NCBI GenBank assembly: GCA_017882505.1
Contig: JADGPJ010000017.1
Location: forward strand, 1 to 43,374
Reading direction: 5' to 3'
Length of the DNA stretch: 43,374 nt
Source: Solirubrobacterales bacterium
GTDB taxonomy: Bacteria; Actinomycetota; Thermoleophilia; Solirubrobacterales; 70-9
Shown here piece after piece: positions 18,427-26,030 of the stretch (position 1 is its first letter; the number at the start of each line of letters is the position of its first letter). The notes under the pieces were generated by a model, which saw only the letters and a program-made list of their open reading frames with translations, made no database searches and was not told the origin of the DNA. The translations under genes were made by a program, and so were the position numbers.

Positions 18427-18798
18427 ATGGCAACGCGTGCCCCTGCCGGCCGGAACGCTGCAGCTTCTCGTCGGCGTCCTGCGGCACGCAAGCGCCGACC
18501 AGCGGCGCGCAGCGGTCGCAGCCGCGTCAAGTGGGACCGGATCGGCCGGATCGCTCTGGTCGTCGTCCTCTTTGCCGTCGCCTACTCCTACCTGAACCCG
18601 GCGATCGACTTCGTCAAGACCTACACCGCGACGACCGCGGCCAAAGCCCAGCTGCACGAACTCCAGCGCGAAAACACCAAGCTCCACAAGCTCGTCCAGT
18701 CCGCCGACGATCCGGTCGTCATCGACCGCAAGGCACGCAGCCAGGGGATGGTCAGCGAAGGCGAGACCCCGATCGTCATTCGCGGTCTGAGCGGCTGA
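18427..18798 (+). CDS. FtsB/DivIC-type septum formation protein
   Basis: A 123-residue bitopic membrane protein. A very basic Ala/Arg-rich cytoplasmic N terminus (1-38) is followed by one transmembrane helix (about 42-58), a coiled coil (about 70-95, ELQRENTKLHKLV), and a short extracytoplasmic domain with ARSQGMVSEGET that matches the family end motif. FtsB/DivIC bridges FtsL and FtsQ/DivIB in the divisome. Its place directly after eno is the usual context for this family. Confidence 0.87.
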   Translation: MATRAPAGRNAAASRRRPAARKRRPAARSGRSRVKWDRIGRIALVVVLFAVAYSYLNPAIDFVKTYTATTAAKAQLHELQRENTKLHKLVQSADDPVVIDRKARSQGMVSEGETPIVIRGLSG

Positions 18799-18819
18799 GC
18801 CGCCTCTCCGGGCCCGGCG

Positions 18820-21093
18820 ATGGTTAGCCTCGGCTCCTACCTCCTGGGAGCCCTCGAGCTCGCCGTAGTCGCGCTCTCGTTGGCGTTTGCGGCGTTCTCG
18901 TTGCGCAGGCGGTTGCTGCCGGGCTGGGAGGGGGCGGCGGCGCGTCTGGTCGAGATCGTCGCGGCGGTTGCGTTTCTGACTTGGATCTCCGAGGTCCTCG
19001 GGACCTTCGGTCTGTTCTACGCCGGTGCCGTGGTGGCTGCCTCGGCGCTTTTGGCAGCCGCCTGCGCTCTCTGGCCGCCGGGTCCTGTCGGTGCCCAGCT
19101 TGGCCCCACGGTGCTCGGCGCTGGACGCGCCTCCGCGCCGCGGGGGACCCCCGCTCCACCGCCACCCGCCGGAGAGAGCGGTTGGCAGCTGGTGGTCATG
19201 GTCGTGGTCATTGCGGTCGTCGTCGGGCACTGGGCGATAACCGCAAAGCACGCGTTGGACCGAGGGATCTTCAATTTCGATTCGCTCTGGTATCACCTCC
19301 CCTTCGCAGCGGACATGGTGCAGAGCCACTCGATGACCGGGATGCATCACGTGGACACGGTCTTCACGAATTGGTTCTATCCGCAGAATTCGGAGCTGCT
19401 CCACGCCGTAGGAATGCTGCTGACGGGACGGGACACGCTTTCGTTGTTCATCAACTTCGGTTGGTTGGGCGTCGCTTTCTTGGCTGCTTGGTGCGTGGGA
19501 AGGCCGTACGGGCGGGGGAGCCTGACGGTGATTGCGGCGGCGATCCTGCTCGAGTGCCACACGCTGGTGGTGCGGGGCCCGGGGTCGGCGAAGAACGACA
19601 TCGCAGCCGCGGCGCTGCTGCTGGCGGCGATCGCAATCCTGGTCAACGCCTGGTCGGCCCGGCGGAAAGAGGAGCGGGAGGAAGCGGAGGGATCCTCGCC
19701 TCCTGCGGTCGTAGTTCCTTCCGCTATGCGGGAGAAAGTACGACCGCATCTGCCCCCCAGCTGGCCACTGGCGGCCGCTGGACTGGCGGTCGGGTTGGCC
19801 GCCGGGACCAAGGTGACGGTGCTGGCGATGGCGGCGGCCCTCAGCCTCGCGGTGCTGGTGCTGGCGCCGTCTGGAAGGCGCTGGGCCGCCGCCGGCTGGT
19901 GGTTCGTGCCGGCGTTGCTCGGTGGTGGCTTCTGGTACCTGCGCAACCTCGTCGTCGCCGGCAATCCCCTGCCCGCAATCGAAAGTCTCGGGCCGATCTC
20001 GCTGCCGCACCCCGAGCGCCTGCAGATCGGCCGACCCGAATTCAGCATCGCCCATTACGCGACCGATCCCGGCGTCTGGCGCCACTACTTCGCTCCCGGC
20101 CTGCATGACGCTTTCGGGGCGCTCTGGCCCCTGGTGGTGTTCGGCGCCGCCGCAGCGGCCCTCCTGGCGCTCCTGCGCGGCCGTGACCGGGTCCTGCGCT
20201 GGATCGGCGGCGTCGCATTGTTCGGAATGCTCGCCTACATCTTCACGCCCCTGAGCGCCGCCGGCGCCGAGGGAGAACCGGTCGGCTTCGCGATCAACGT
20301 CCGCTACGTCGAAGCGGCGCTGCTGGCAGGGATCGTCCTGCTGCCGCTGGCGCGCGCCTTTGACGGCAGACGCCGTCAGTGGTGGCTGCTCGGCACGCTC
20401 GTCGTCGTGCTCGTGGTCACCGACCGCTCCGACAGCGTCCTGCGCGACCCCTCGCGCCTCTTCGCGGCGCTGACCGTCTTCCTCTTGGTGGCCGTCCCGG
20501 CGGCTCTGTGGCTGGCCCGGGAGCGCGGGGCGGCGCGCGGCGTCGTCATCGGCGGCTGCGCCGCGCTGGCCGTCGCCGTCGTCGCGATCGGCTACCCGGT
20601 GCAGCGCCACTACCTCGACGGCCGCTTCGCAAACACCGGGGCCCACGACGAACAGATCCCGGGCATGGACCTCGACTCCACCTTTCGCTGGGCGCGGGGC
20701 ATCGACCACGCCCGCATCGGTCTGGTTGGCACCACCGCCGGCTTCGCCGGCTACGGTCTCTACGGGACCGACCTGTCCAACGAAGTCCGCTATCTGGGCG
20801 CAGAGGGGCCGCACGGGGCCTTCAACGCGATCCCCACCTGCTCCCAGTTCCGCGCCGCCGTCAACGCCGCCGACCTCGACTACCTGGTGACCGCGCCCTT
20901 CCTCAACTTCCTCCATCCCGACAAGCCGATCTCCTCACCCGAGGCCCGCTGGCTGCGCGGGGACCCAACGGTCAGCCCCGTCCTGCGCAGCGGGCCCGTG
21001 ACCGTCTGGAAGGTCGCCGGCCGGCTCGACCCGAGCACCTGCGGTCCGGCCAACGCCCCCCTGCGCGAAATCCCCGACACGCCGGCTGGGTAA
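18820..21093 (+). CDS. large multi-pass membrane protein, GT-C glycosyltransferase-like
   Basis: A 757-residue protein with about 11-13 hydrophobic segments. After two N-terminal helix pairs comes a loop with NFDSLWYHLPFAADM and YPQNSELLHAVGML, reminiscent of the first extracytoplasmic loop of GT-C enzymes, where acidic residues bind a lipid-phosphate sugar donor. AAGTKVTVLAMA and FWYLRNLVVAGNPLP further support a GT39/PMT-like layout. The C-terminal 170 residues form a soluble, probably extracytoplasmic domain. The acceptor and donor are unknown. Codon use in the first 900 nt is less GC-biased than in neighbours. ATG 18820 lies 21 nt after the FtsB-like stop. Confidence 0.65.
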   Translation: MVSLGSYLLGALELAVVALSLAFAAFSLRRRLLPGWEGAAARLVEIVAAVAFLTWISEVLGTFGLFYAGAVVAASALLAAACALWPPGPVGAQLGPTVLGAGRASAPRGTPAPPPPAGESGWQLVVMVVVIAVVVGHWAITAKHALDRGIFNFDSLWYHLPFAADMVQSHSMTGMHHVDTVFTNWFYPQNSELLHAVGMLLTGRDTLSLFINFGWLGVAFLAAWCVGRPYGRGSLTVIAAAILLECHTLVVRGPGSAKNDIAAAALLLAAIAILVNAWSARRKEEREEAEGSSPPAVVVPSAMREKVRPHLPPSWPLAAAGLAVGLAAGTKVTVLAMAAALSLAVLVLAPSGRRWAAAGWWFVPALLGGGFWYLRNLVVAGNPLPAIESLGPISLPHPERLQIGRPEFSIAHYATDPGVWRHYFAPGLHDAFGALWPLVVFGAAAAALLALLRGRDRVLRWIGGVALFGMLAYIFTPLSAAGAEGEPVGFAINVRYVEAALLAGIVLLPLARAFDGRRRQWWLLGTLVVVLVVTDRSDSVLRDPSRLFAALTVFLLVAVPAALWLARERGAARGVVIGGCAALAVAVVAIGYPVQRHYLDGRFANTGAHDEQIPGMDLDSTFRWARGIDHARIGLVGTTAGFAGYGLYGTDLSNEVRYLGAEGPHGAFNAIPTCSQFRAAVNAADLDYLVTAPFLNFLHPDKPISSPEARWLRGDPTVSPVLRSGPVTVWKVAGRLDPSTCGPANAPLREIPDTPAG

Positions 21094-21096
21094 TCT
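21091..21096 (+). promoter_or_regulatory. -10 element for the 107-residue hypothetical gene
   Basis: TAATCT (5 of 6 to consensus), overlapping the stop codon of the membrane protein gene, ends 7 nt before the GTG at 21104. This predicts a leaderless transcript. Confidence 0.45.
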
Positions 21097-21103
21097 CGGC
21101 CCG

Positions 21104-21427
21104 GTGGGGTATCCGCTCGCCAACGCGCTGTTCCAGTGGGAGGAGGGGTACCGCGAGCTGCAGGCCCTCTCCGATCCACGCGAGCGACGGCTCGCCGACC
21201 GCGTCGTCGACGTCGTCCGCGAAGAGCTGCGGCGCCGGGTCGGCCCGACCTTCACCGCCGCCGAGCTGGCGGATCTCTACGGCGCCGGCACCGACTGGTG
21301 CCTGCAGGTCGCGATCGACGTCGCACCCGCCGCGGAGGGCGATGCGCAGTCACTGGCCGACGCGGCCTTCTGGCTCTACCTGCGCGGCGCCGGCGACTTC
21401 GCCGGCGGCCGCCAGCTGCTCGTCTGA
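21104..21427 (+). CDS. hypothetical protein, 107 residues
   Basis: I do not recognise the family. The protein begins MGYPLANALFQWEEGYREL and is mostly helical and acidic, with TFTAAELADLYGAGTDWCLQ in the middle and AAFWLYLRGAGDF near the C terminus. There is no signal peptide or membrane segment. GTG 21104 is chosen because of the -10 element directly ahead. It converges with the next gene over 85 nt. Genuine coding is supported by strong third-position GC bias. Confidence 0.65.
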   Translation: MGYPLANALFQWEEGYRELQALSDPRERRLADRVVDVVREELRRRVGPTFTAAELADLYGAGTDWCLQVAIDVAPAAEGDAQSLADAAFWLYLRGAGDFAGGRQLLV

Positions 21428-21512
21428 CCGGCGCATTGCGGCGTCCTCGGTCGCTCGCGTGCCGAGCACGCCACGCTTCCGGCGTCCTTGCACTGCTTGG
21501 TCAGACGAACAG

Positions 21513-22103
21513 CTACTCGTCTGAGTCGGACTCGGAGTCCGAAGACTCCGACTCCGGGGCGGAGCCGGCGCGGCGGATGACGATCTGGTCGGCCTCGATC
21601 CGGACCGTGACGTCTTTCTTGCCTGCCCAGTGCTCGGTGTAGACCGGGTTGTCCTTGACCGAGGCGTCGAGCCAGAGGCCGTAGCCGTCGGTTTCGCCGT
21701 GATCGAAGGTCGCCTCGAGCTCTTTGCGGCGGCCGCGGCCGCCGCGGCGGCCGCGGCGGCGCCTGCGTTTGGGGCGGCCGCTGCCGCCGGGACCGGCCTC
21801 GGACTCCTCGTCGCCGTCCTCGCCGTCCTCGCCGTCCTCGCCCTCGTCTTCGGCCTCTTCAACCTCTTCGGCCTGCTCCTGCTCGGCGGCCGCGGCCTCG
21901 ATCTCCGCTTCGATCTCGTCGCGGAGGTCGATTTCGCTGGAGCCGGCGTTCTCGTCGTCGGCCGAGAGGTCGTACTGCTTGCGGAACTCGCGCAGTTCGG
22001 TCGCGCTGATCTCCAGCTGGTGGGCGATCCAGGCATCGGTCCGGCCCTGGTGAACCCAGGCACGGATCTGGTTGAGCTGCGGCTTCAGTGAACGTCTGGC
22101 CAT
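21513..22103 (-). CDS. HTH / acidic low-complexity / Arg-Gly-rich protein, function unknown
   Basis: A 196-residue protein with four distinct parts. Residues 1-45 form a predicted helix-turn-helix (LNQIRAWVHQGRTDAWIAHQLEISATELREF). Residues 48-105 are almost entirely Glu, Asp and Ala. Residues 108-127 are an Arg/Gly patch (RRRRRRGRRGGRGRR). Residues 128-180 look folded, with TFDHGETDGYGLWLD and VTVRIEADQIVIRRAG. The end is a Ser-Asp-Glu tail. The mix suggests a nucleic-acid-binding protein, possibly of transcription or RNA; no named family is recognised. The ATG at 22103 follows a minus-strand TAGACT box by 9 nt. Confidence 0.75.
   Translation of the reverse strand: MARRSLKPQLNQIRAWVHQGRTDAWIAHQLEISATELREFRKQYDLSADDENAGSSEIDLRDEIEAEIEAAAAEQEQAEEVEEAEDEGEDGEDGEDGDEESEAGPGGSGRPKRRRRRGRRGGRGRRKELEATFDHGETDGYGLWLDASVKDNPVYTEHWAGKKDVTVRIEADQIVIRRAGSAPESESSDSESDSDE
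21813..21839 (+). repeat. three tandem copies of GCCGTCCTC
   Basis: A perfect 9-bp tandem repeat inside the acidic region of the minus-strand gene, where it encodes repeated Glu-Asp-Gly. Copy number could vary by slippage without breaking the frame. Confidence 0.85.
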
Positions 22104-22112
22104 CGGCGCGCG

Positions 22113-22118
22113 AGTCTA
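22113..22118 (-). promoter_or_regulatory. -10 element for the HTH/acidic/Arg-Gly gene
   Basis: TAGACT read on the minus strand ends 9 nt before the ATG at 22103, with no ribosome site between. Confidence 0.4.
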
Positions 22119-22152
22119 TTCAAGGTGGGCATGGGTTCGCGGAGCGCTACAC

Positions 22153-22392
22153 CTAGGACATCAGGAAGGCGAGCGCCTCGAACATCGCGACGACGACCAC
22201 AACCACGGTCACCGTCAGGCAGACGGCGAGGACGCTGAAGCGAACCTTGCCCTCCTGCTCGGTGCGATTGATTTTGCGTGCGCGCGAGCGGTTCGCGGCG
22301 CGACGGCGCAGCTGCTCGCGCCGCCGGCGCTCTAGTGAGGTCTCCTGCTCGAAGGCGGTCTCGAACTGGGAGATGCTTTGACGCATTCGCAT
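22153..22392 (-). CDS. small bitopic membrane protein, 79 residues
   Basis: Starts MRMRQSISQFETAFEQET, continues with a strongly basic helical stretch (ERRRREQLRRRAANRSRARK, about residues 22-41) and ends with one transmembrane segment of Val, Leu and Ala (about 52-75). The basic region on the presumed cytoplasmic side could bind nucleic acid or acidic lipid; this is inference. I chose the ATG at 22392; a TTG start 12 codons upstream is possible. It lies between the thermonuclease and the HTH gene, all on the minus strand. Confidence 0.6.
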   Translation of the reverse strand: MRMRQSISQFETAFEQETSLERRRREQLRRRAANRSRARKINRTEQEGKVRFSVLAVCLTVTVVVVVVAMFEALAFLMS

Positions 22393-22454
22393 AGTCGTGG
22401 CCCCGAGGGGCCGCGGGCACCGTAGCAAAGGATCTTGCAGAACTCACGCTTCGC

Positions 22455-22958
22455 TCATGGTTCACACGTGCTCCAGAGACCCCTTCCGGCCCGCGCAGCC
22501 GCTATCTCAAGCCGTTTGAGGTAGGTCGAGAAGCGGTCGTTCGGAGGAATCGTCAGCGTCCTCGCCAGACCCCGCCGGACCAGTTCCGCGTTGACGAAGC
22601 GGTCTCCCAGGTAGACATAGGCAAGCAGCCTGCCGTAGACGTCACGGCGCTCGACGCCGAAGACGAGCCGGACCCGCCGGTGTTCGACCAGGCGGTGATC
22701 GAAGCTGGAGGCCCGCGGCCCGAAGCACTGCACCGGCGTGCCCGGCTTGACCGTCTCCGGCGTATCGACGCCGATGTAGCGGACGTCCTCGAGCCGGCCG
22801 TCGAGCCGGACTTCGATCGTGTCGCCGTCGACGACCCGGGTGACATCCGCGTGGGCTGCCCGCGGCCCTTCGGTCCCGCCACCGCGCTCCCAGGGCCGCA
22901 GCAGCACGAGCGCGACCGCGGCCAACAGCACCGCACTGCCGATCGATTGCCGGTTCAT
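22455..22958 (-). CDS. thermonuclease-family (SNase-like) exported nuclease
   Basis: A 167-residue protein with an N-terminal hydrophobic segment (about 6-20) acting as a signal or anchor, followed by a staphylococcal-nuclease fold. Catalytic positions are visible: the Asp-rich VDGDTIEVRL, the Arg and Glu of VRYIGVDTPET, and the second Arg in RRDVYGRLLAYVYL. It also has the LVRRGLARTL segment conserved in the family. It probably degrades extracellular DNA or RNA in a calcium-dependent manner. The ATG at 22958 gives a normal signal-peptide start. It follows the aldolase gene by 159 nt in the same direction. Confidence 0.9.
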   Translation of the reverse strand: MNRQSIGSAVLLAAVALVLLRPWERGGGTEGPRAAHADVTRVVDGDTIEVRLDGRLEDVRYIGVDTPETVKPGTPVQCFGPRASSFDHRLVEHRRVRLVFGVERRDVYGRLLAYVYLGDRFVNAELVRRGLARTLTIPPNDRFSTYLKRLEIAAARAGRGLWSTCEP

Positions 22959-23117
22959 CCCAAGGAAAACTCAGGGAACCGAAATCTCTCCCCCTCCAGG
23001 CGCCGAAAATCAAGCAGATCGGGAGACGCAGGGAAGTGAGGTGAGGGGAGCGCGCTCCCGTGCGTGACCCGATCAACGACCGAGGACCCCAAGCCGGGCC
23101 GATTTGCAGGCGCCTGG

Positions 23118-24038
23118 CTACGGGGTGCGGCGGACGTTGGAGAGCAGCATCTCCTTGATCTGGCTGACGATCTCGATCGCCTCGTTCCACTCGCGCTGCC
23201 AGACGTTGCGGCCGAAGATGACGCCGGAGCCGCCGGCCTCCATCACCTCGCGGGTGTGCAGGAGGACGGTCTCGTCATCGGTCTTGGAGCCGCCGGAGAG
23301 AACGACCAGGGAGCGGCCGGCGGATTCAACGCATTGGCGGATCGCCTCCGCCTGGTCGACTTCCATCTCGTTGTAGGGAGCCGGGGCGTCCTTGTCCTTC
23401 GCCGCGTCGATCTTCGGCATGTTGAGCTTGACCACGTCGGCGCCCATCTCCATCGCCATCCGCGCTGCGTAGTCGATCGCGTAGAAGGAGTTGGCGCCGC
23501 CCTTGGCGTCGACGAATTCGCCGCGCGGGTAGGACCAGACGACCAGCGGCATCCCGAAGCGGTCGCATTCCTGGCGGACCTGGCGCAGCTGGGCGAGGTC
23601 CTCGTCCTGGCGCGGCGAGCCGACGTAGAGCGTGTAGCCGATCGCGTCGGCGCCGAGCCGCACGCCGTCCTCGACGCTCGAGTTGCAGGAGGAGAAGGAT
23701 TTCGCCGAGGAGGGCAGGTCGGTCTTGCCGTTGACCTTGAGGATCAGCGGCACCTCGCCGGCGTATTCCGGGTAGTACTTCTCGGCCATCCCGATCTGGC
23801 AGGCGAGCGCCGAGTATCCGGCCTCGGCGGCGAGCCGGAACTGGTAGTCGGGGTCCTTGGAAGCCGGGTTCGGGAAGAAGTCGCGGGGACCGTGCTCGAT
23901 GCCCTGGTCGATCGGCAGCAGCATCAGCGTTCCGTTGCCCGGACCGAACTCGAACAGCAACCGGTGCAGACGGGCACGTTTGCCTGGCGGCAGGGTCGCG
24001 AGCAGCGATTTCTGCTCGGTCAGACTCTTCAGCTCCAC
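23118..24038 (-). CDS. class I fructose-bisphosphate aldolase (DhnA/FbaB type)
   Basis: A 306-residue Schiff-base aldolase of the DhnA-type family, converting fructose-1,6-bisphosphate to dihydroxyacetone phosphate and glyceraldehyde-3-phosphate. Evidence: LLPIDQGIEHGPRDFFPNP near the N terminus, the GADAIGYTLYVGS strand, ADVVKLNMPK with the probable Schiff-base lysine, VVLSGGSK, and GVIFGRNVWQRE in the phosphate-binding C terminus. The GTG at 24038 follows a GAGGAGG ribosome site by 7 nt and is preferred over a longer frame. It is divergent from the rhomboid-like gene. A role in glycolysis/gluconeogenesis fits with eno in the same window. Confidence 0.9.
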   Translation of the reverse strand: MELKSLTEQKSLLATLPPGKRARLHRLLFEFGPGNGTLMLLPIDQGIEHGPRDFFPNPASKDPDYQFRLAAEAGYSALACQIGMAEKYYPEYAGEVPLILKVNGKTDLPSSAKSFSSCNSSVEDGVRLGADAIGYTLYVGSPRQDEDLAQLRQVRQECDRFGMPLVVWSYPRGEFVDAKGGANSFYAIDYAARMAMEMGADVVKLNMPKIDAAKDKDAPAPYNEMEVDQAEAIRQCVESAGRSLVVLSGGSKTDDETVLLHTREVMEAGGSGVIFGRNVWQREWNEAIEIVSQIKEMLLSNVRRTP

Positions 24039-24113
24039 GTGATTTCCTCCTCGAAGACGGGTGTCTCGGCAGTATGCCACCGCAAACGGAAGCGGGAGCC
24101 TGCACACGGGGGG

Positions 24114-24119
24114 TATTCT
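24114..24119 (+). promoter_or_regulatory. -10 element for the rhomboid-like gene
   Basis: TATTCT ends 8 nt before the ATG at 24128, predicting a leaderless transcript and supporting that ATG over the longer upstream frame. Confidence 0.45.
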
Positions 24120-24127
24120 CGGTGGCC

Positions 24128-24892
24128 ATGAGCGAGACTGAGCTCAGCGTTATCTGCAAGAACTGTGGCTCCGAGGTCAGTCCCTACGTAACCGAGTGCC
24201 CATACTGCGGCGCGAGGCTGCGCAAGCGGGCGCCGAAGCTGGAGCGGCGCGATGGCGCCCTCGAGGCACAGCGACCCCGCCGTCGCCGTCCCCGGTTGAT
24301 CCCACGGCGCCGGCCGCGTGCGATCAGCGCCGACCGGCCCTACGCGACCCTGGCGGTGATTCTCGGCTCGGCGATCCTGCTGATCGTCCAGAAGGCGAGC
24401 GGCGACCCGATCGCCACCTTCGGCGGCCTGATCACTCCGGTCGAAGGCGATTGGTGGCGCTACCTGACCGCTCCCTTCGCCTACGTCGACGTCGGCTACC
24501 TGTTCGTGGTCGCGGTCGGCCTGGCGATCTTCGCCACCGGGGTCGAGCGGCGGCTTGGCACCGGGCCGACCGCGGTCCTGCTCCTCGCCTGCGGATCGCT
24601 GGGAATGCTGGCCGCGGGCGGAGTCGCCAACGCCCAGGGTGAAATCACCGTGATCGCCGGCGGCAACGGCATGGCGCTGGGCGCGGTCGCGGCTTGGTTC
24701 GCGCTTCGCCGCGCCGAAGCCCATGGAGCGATCGACGAGGAGTACGACCTGGTCGGCGTGATCGTCGCCGCGGTCGTCCTGATCGCGCTGCCGCTCTTCG
24801 TGCCGATCGCGGACGTCTTCGCCTGCCTCGTCGGCGGCGCCGTCGGCGGCCTCGCCGGACTGCTGTCCTCCGTGCTGCACTCCTCCGAATAG
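24128..24892 (+). CDS. zinc-ribbon rhomboid-fold membrane protein lacking catalytic residues
   Basis: A 254-residue protein. Residues 10-32 form a zinc ribbon (CKNCGS and CPYCGA). A basic linker follows (about 33-68), then a six-helix membrane region. DWWRYLTAPF followed by GVERRLGTG matches the rhomboid WRY and E-x-R-x-G signatures, so the fold assignment is good. The protease serine motif GxSG is replaced by GGNGMALG (Ser to Asn), and the histidine normally in the sixth helix is absent (ACLVGGAVGG). It is therefore probably an inactive rhomboid that may bind membrane clients. The ATG at 24128 is supported by the adjacent -10 box. Confidence 0.8.
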   Translation: MSETELSVICKNCGSEVSPYVTECPYCGARLRKRAPKLERRDGALEAQRPRRRRPRLIPRRRPRAISADRPYATLAVILGSAILLIVQKASGDPIATFGGLITPVEGDWWRYLTAPFAYVDVGYLFVVAVGLAIFATGVERRLGTGPTAVLLLACGSLGMLAAGGVANAQGEITVIAGGNGMALGAVAAWFALRRAEAHGAIDEEYDLVGVIVAAVVLIALPLFVPIADVFACLVGGAVGGLAGLLSSVLHSSE

Positions 24893-24895
24893 ATC

Positions 24896-24901
24896 TAGGC
24901 T
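24896..24901 (+). promoter_or_regulatory. -10 element for the 108-residue hypothetical gene
   Basis: TAGGCT, 4 nt after the stop of the rhomboid-like gene, ends 6 nt before the GTG at 24908. Predicts a leaderless transcript. Confidence 0.45.
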
Positions 24902-24907
24902 GCCCCG

Positions 24908-25234
24908 GTGCCAGACGAGAAGGAGTTCGAGGCTGCGATCGATCGGCTGCTCGACCCGCAGCGCTTCTCCGAGGCCGAGCGCATGGTCGCCAAGGCGGCA
25001 CCGCAGCTGCAGAAGGTCCTTGCCGCGGCGCTGGCCGAAGGCGGCTGGTTCGGCGAGCCGCACGAGGCGGAGACGCTGCGGGCCGCGACCGTCCCCGACC
25101 CCGACGAGCGGATCGCCACCGTCCGCGCCCTGCTCGCCGAGGAGGCGCGGATGGGGATGATGGTTGGAGTCGCCGTCGGCTGGGCACTGAACGAAGAGAT
25201 GAACGACCAATCAGATCCGAAGGGAAAGCACTGA
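24908..25234 (+). CDS. hypothetical helical protein, 108 residues
   Basis: Soluble, acidic and mostly helical: EFEAAIDRLLDPQRFSEAERM at the N terminus, then QLQKVLAAALAEGGWFGEPH and a C-terminal helix MGMMVGVAVGWALNEEM that is moderately hydrophobic. No family is recognised. GTG 24908 is chosen from the -10 box and the strong third-position GC. It ends 2 nt before the next ATG, so it is probably in one transcript with the hydrolase. Confidence 0.65.
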   Translation: MPDEKEFEAAIDRLLDPQRFSEAERMVAKAAPQLQKVLAAALAEGGWFGEPHEAETLRAATVPDPDERIATVRALLAEEARMGMMVGVAVGWALNEEMNDQSDPKGKH

Positions 25235-25236
25235 AG

Positions 25237-25950
25237 ATGGAGATCAAATTCCACGGCCACGCCTGCTTCGAGCTGAGCGATGGGGACACCAGGATCCTTA
25301 CGGATCCGTTCCTGAAGCCCAACAACCCGGCGGCGGTGGTCAGCGCTGATGAGGTCGAGCCGACCCACATCGCGATCACCCACGGGCACGCCGACCACAT
25401 TGCCGACGCGGTCGGCCTGGCAAAGCGGACGGGCGCCCACTGCATCGCGATGGTCGAGGTGGCCGAATGGCTCGCGGGCCAGGGAGTGGAGTCCATCAGC
25501 GACCCCAACCTGGGCGGAACGATTCGGTTCGAGTGGGGCTGGATCAAGCTGGTGCCGGCCTGGCACACGAACACGCTTCCCGGTTCCGCCGACGCCCCCT
25601 ACAGCGCCGAGCACGGCATCGCCATCGGCATCCCCGCCGGCCTTCTGATCAACCTCGGCGGCAAGACCGTCTACCAGACGGGTGACACCTGCCTGTTCGG
25701 CGACATGAAGCTGATCGCCGAACGAAATCCGGTCGACGTGGCCCTGATGCCGATCGGTGGCCACTACACGATGGACCGCCACGACGCGGTCGTCGCCGCG
25801 GACTTCATCGGCGCCAAGACGGTGATCCCGATGCACTACGACACCTTCCCGCCGATCGAGACCGACTCGGATGCCTTCAAGGCCGACGTCGAGTCGCGGA
25901 CCTCCTCCCAGGTTGTGCTGCTGAAGCCCGGCGAGACGCACTCGGTCTGA
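25237..25950 (+). CDS. UPF0173-type metal-dependent hydrolase (beta-lactamase fold)
   Basis: A 237-residue MBL-fold hydrolase of the UlaG-like family. Metal ligands are visible: the H-x-H-x-D-H motif in THGHADHIADAVG, a His in LVPAWHTN, the Asp in YQTGDTCLF, and the C-terminal His in VIPMHYDTFP. The family N-terminal signature (KFHGHACFEL) is intact. The substrate is unknown; relatives act on lactones or phosphodiesters. ATG 25237 has a GAAGGGA ribosome site upstream. The preceding small gene is 2 nt away. Confidence 0.9.
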   Translation: MEIKFHGHACFELSDGDTRILTDPFLKPNNPAAVVSADEVEPTHIAITHGHADHIADAVGLAKRTGAHCIAMVEVAEWLAGQGVESISDPNLGGTIRFEWGWIKLVPAWHTNTLPGSADAPYSAEHGIAIGIPAGLLINLGGKTVYQTGDTCLFGDMKLIAERNPVDVALMPIGGHYTMDRHDAVVAADFIGAKTVIPMHYDTFPPIETDSDAFKADVESRTSSQVVLLKPGETHSV

Positions 25951-26030
25951 GACGCCCCAGAAGCGCTGGCTGGCTGGCCAGTCCGCTGGTAGGCTCACCC
26001 GAATCGACGCAGCCGACGAGGGGAGCTGGG

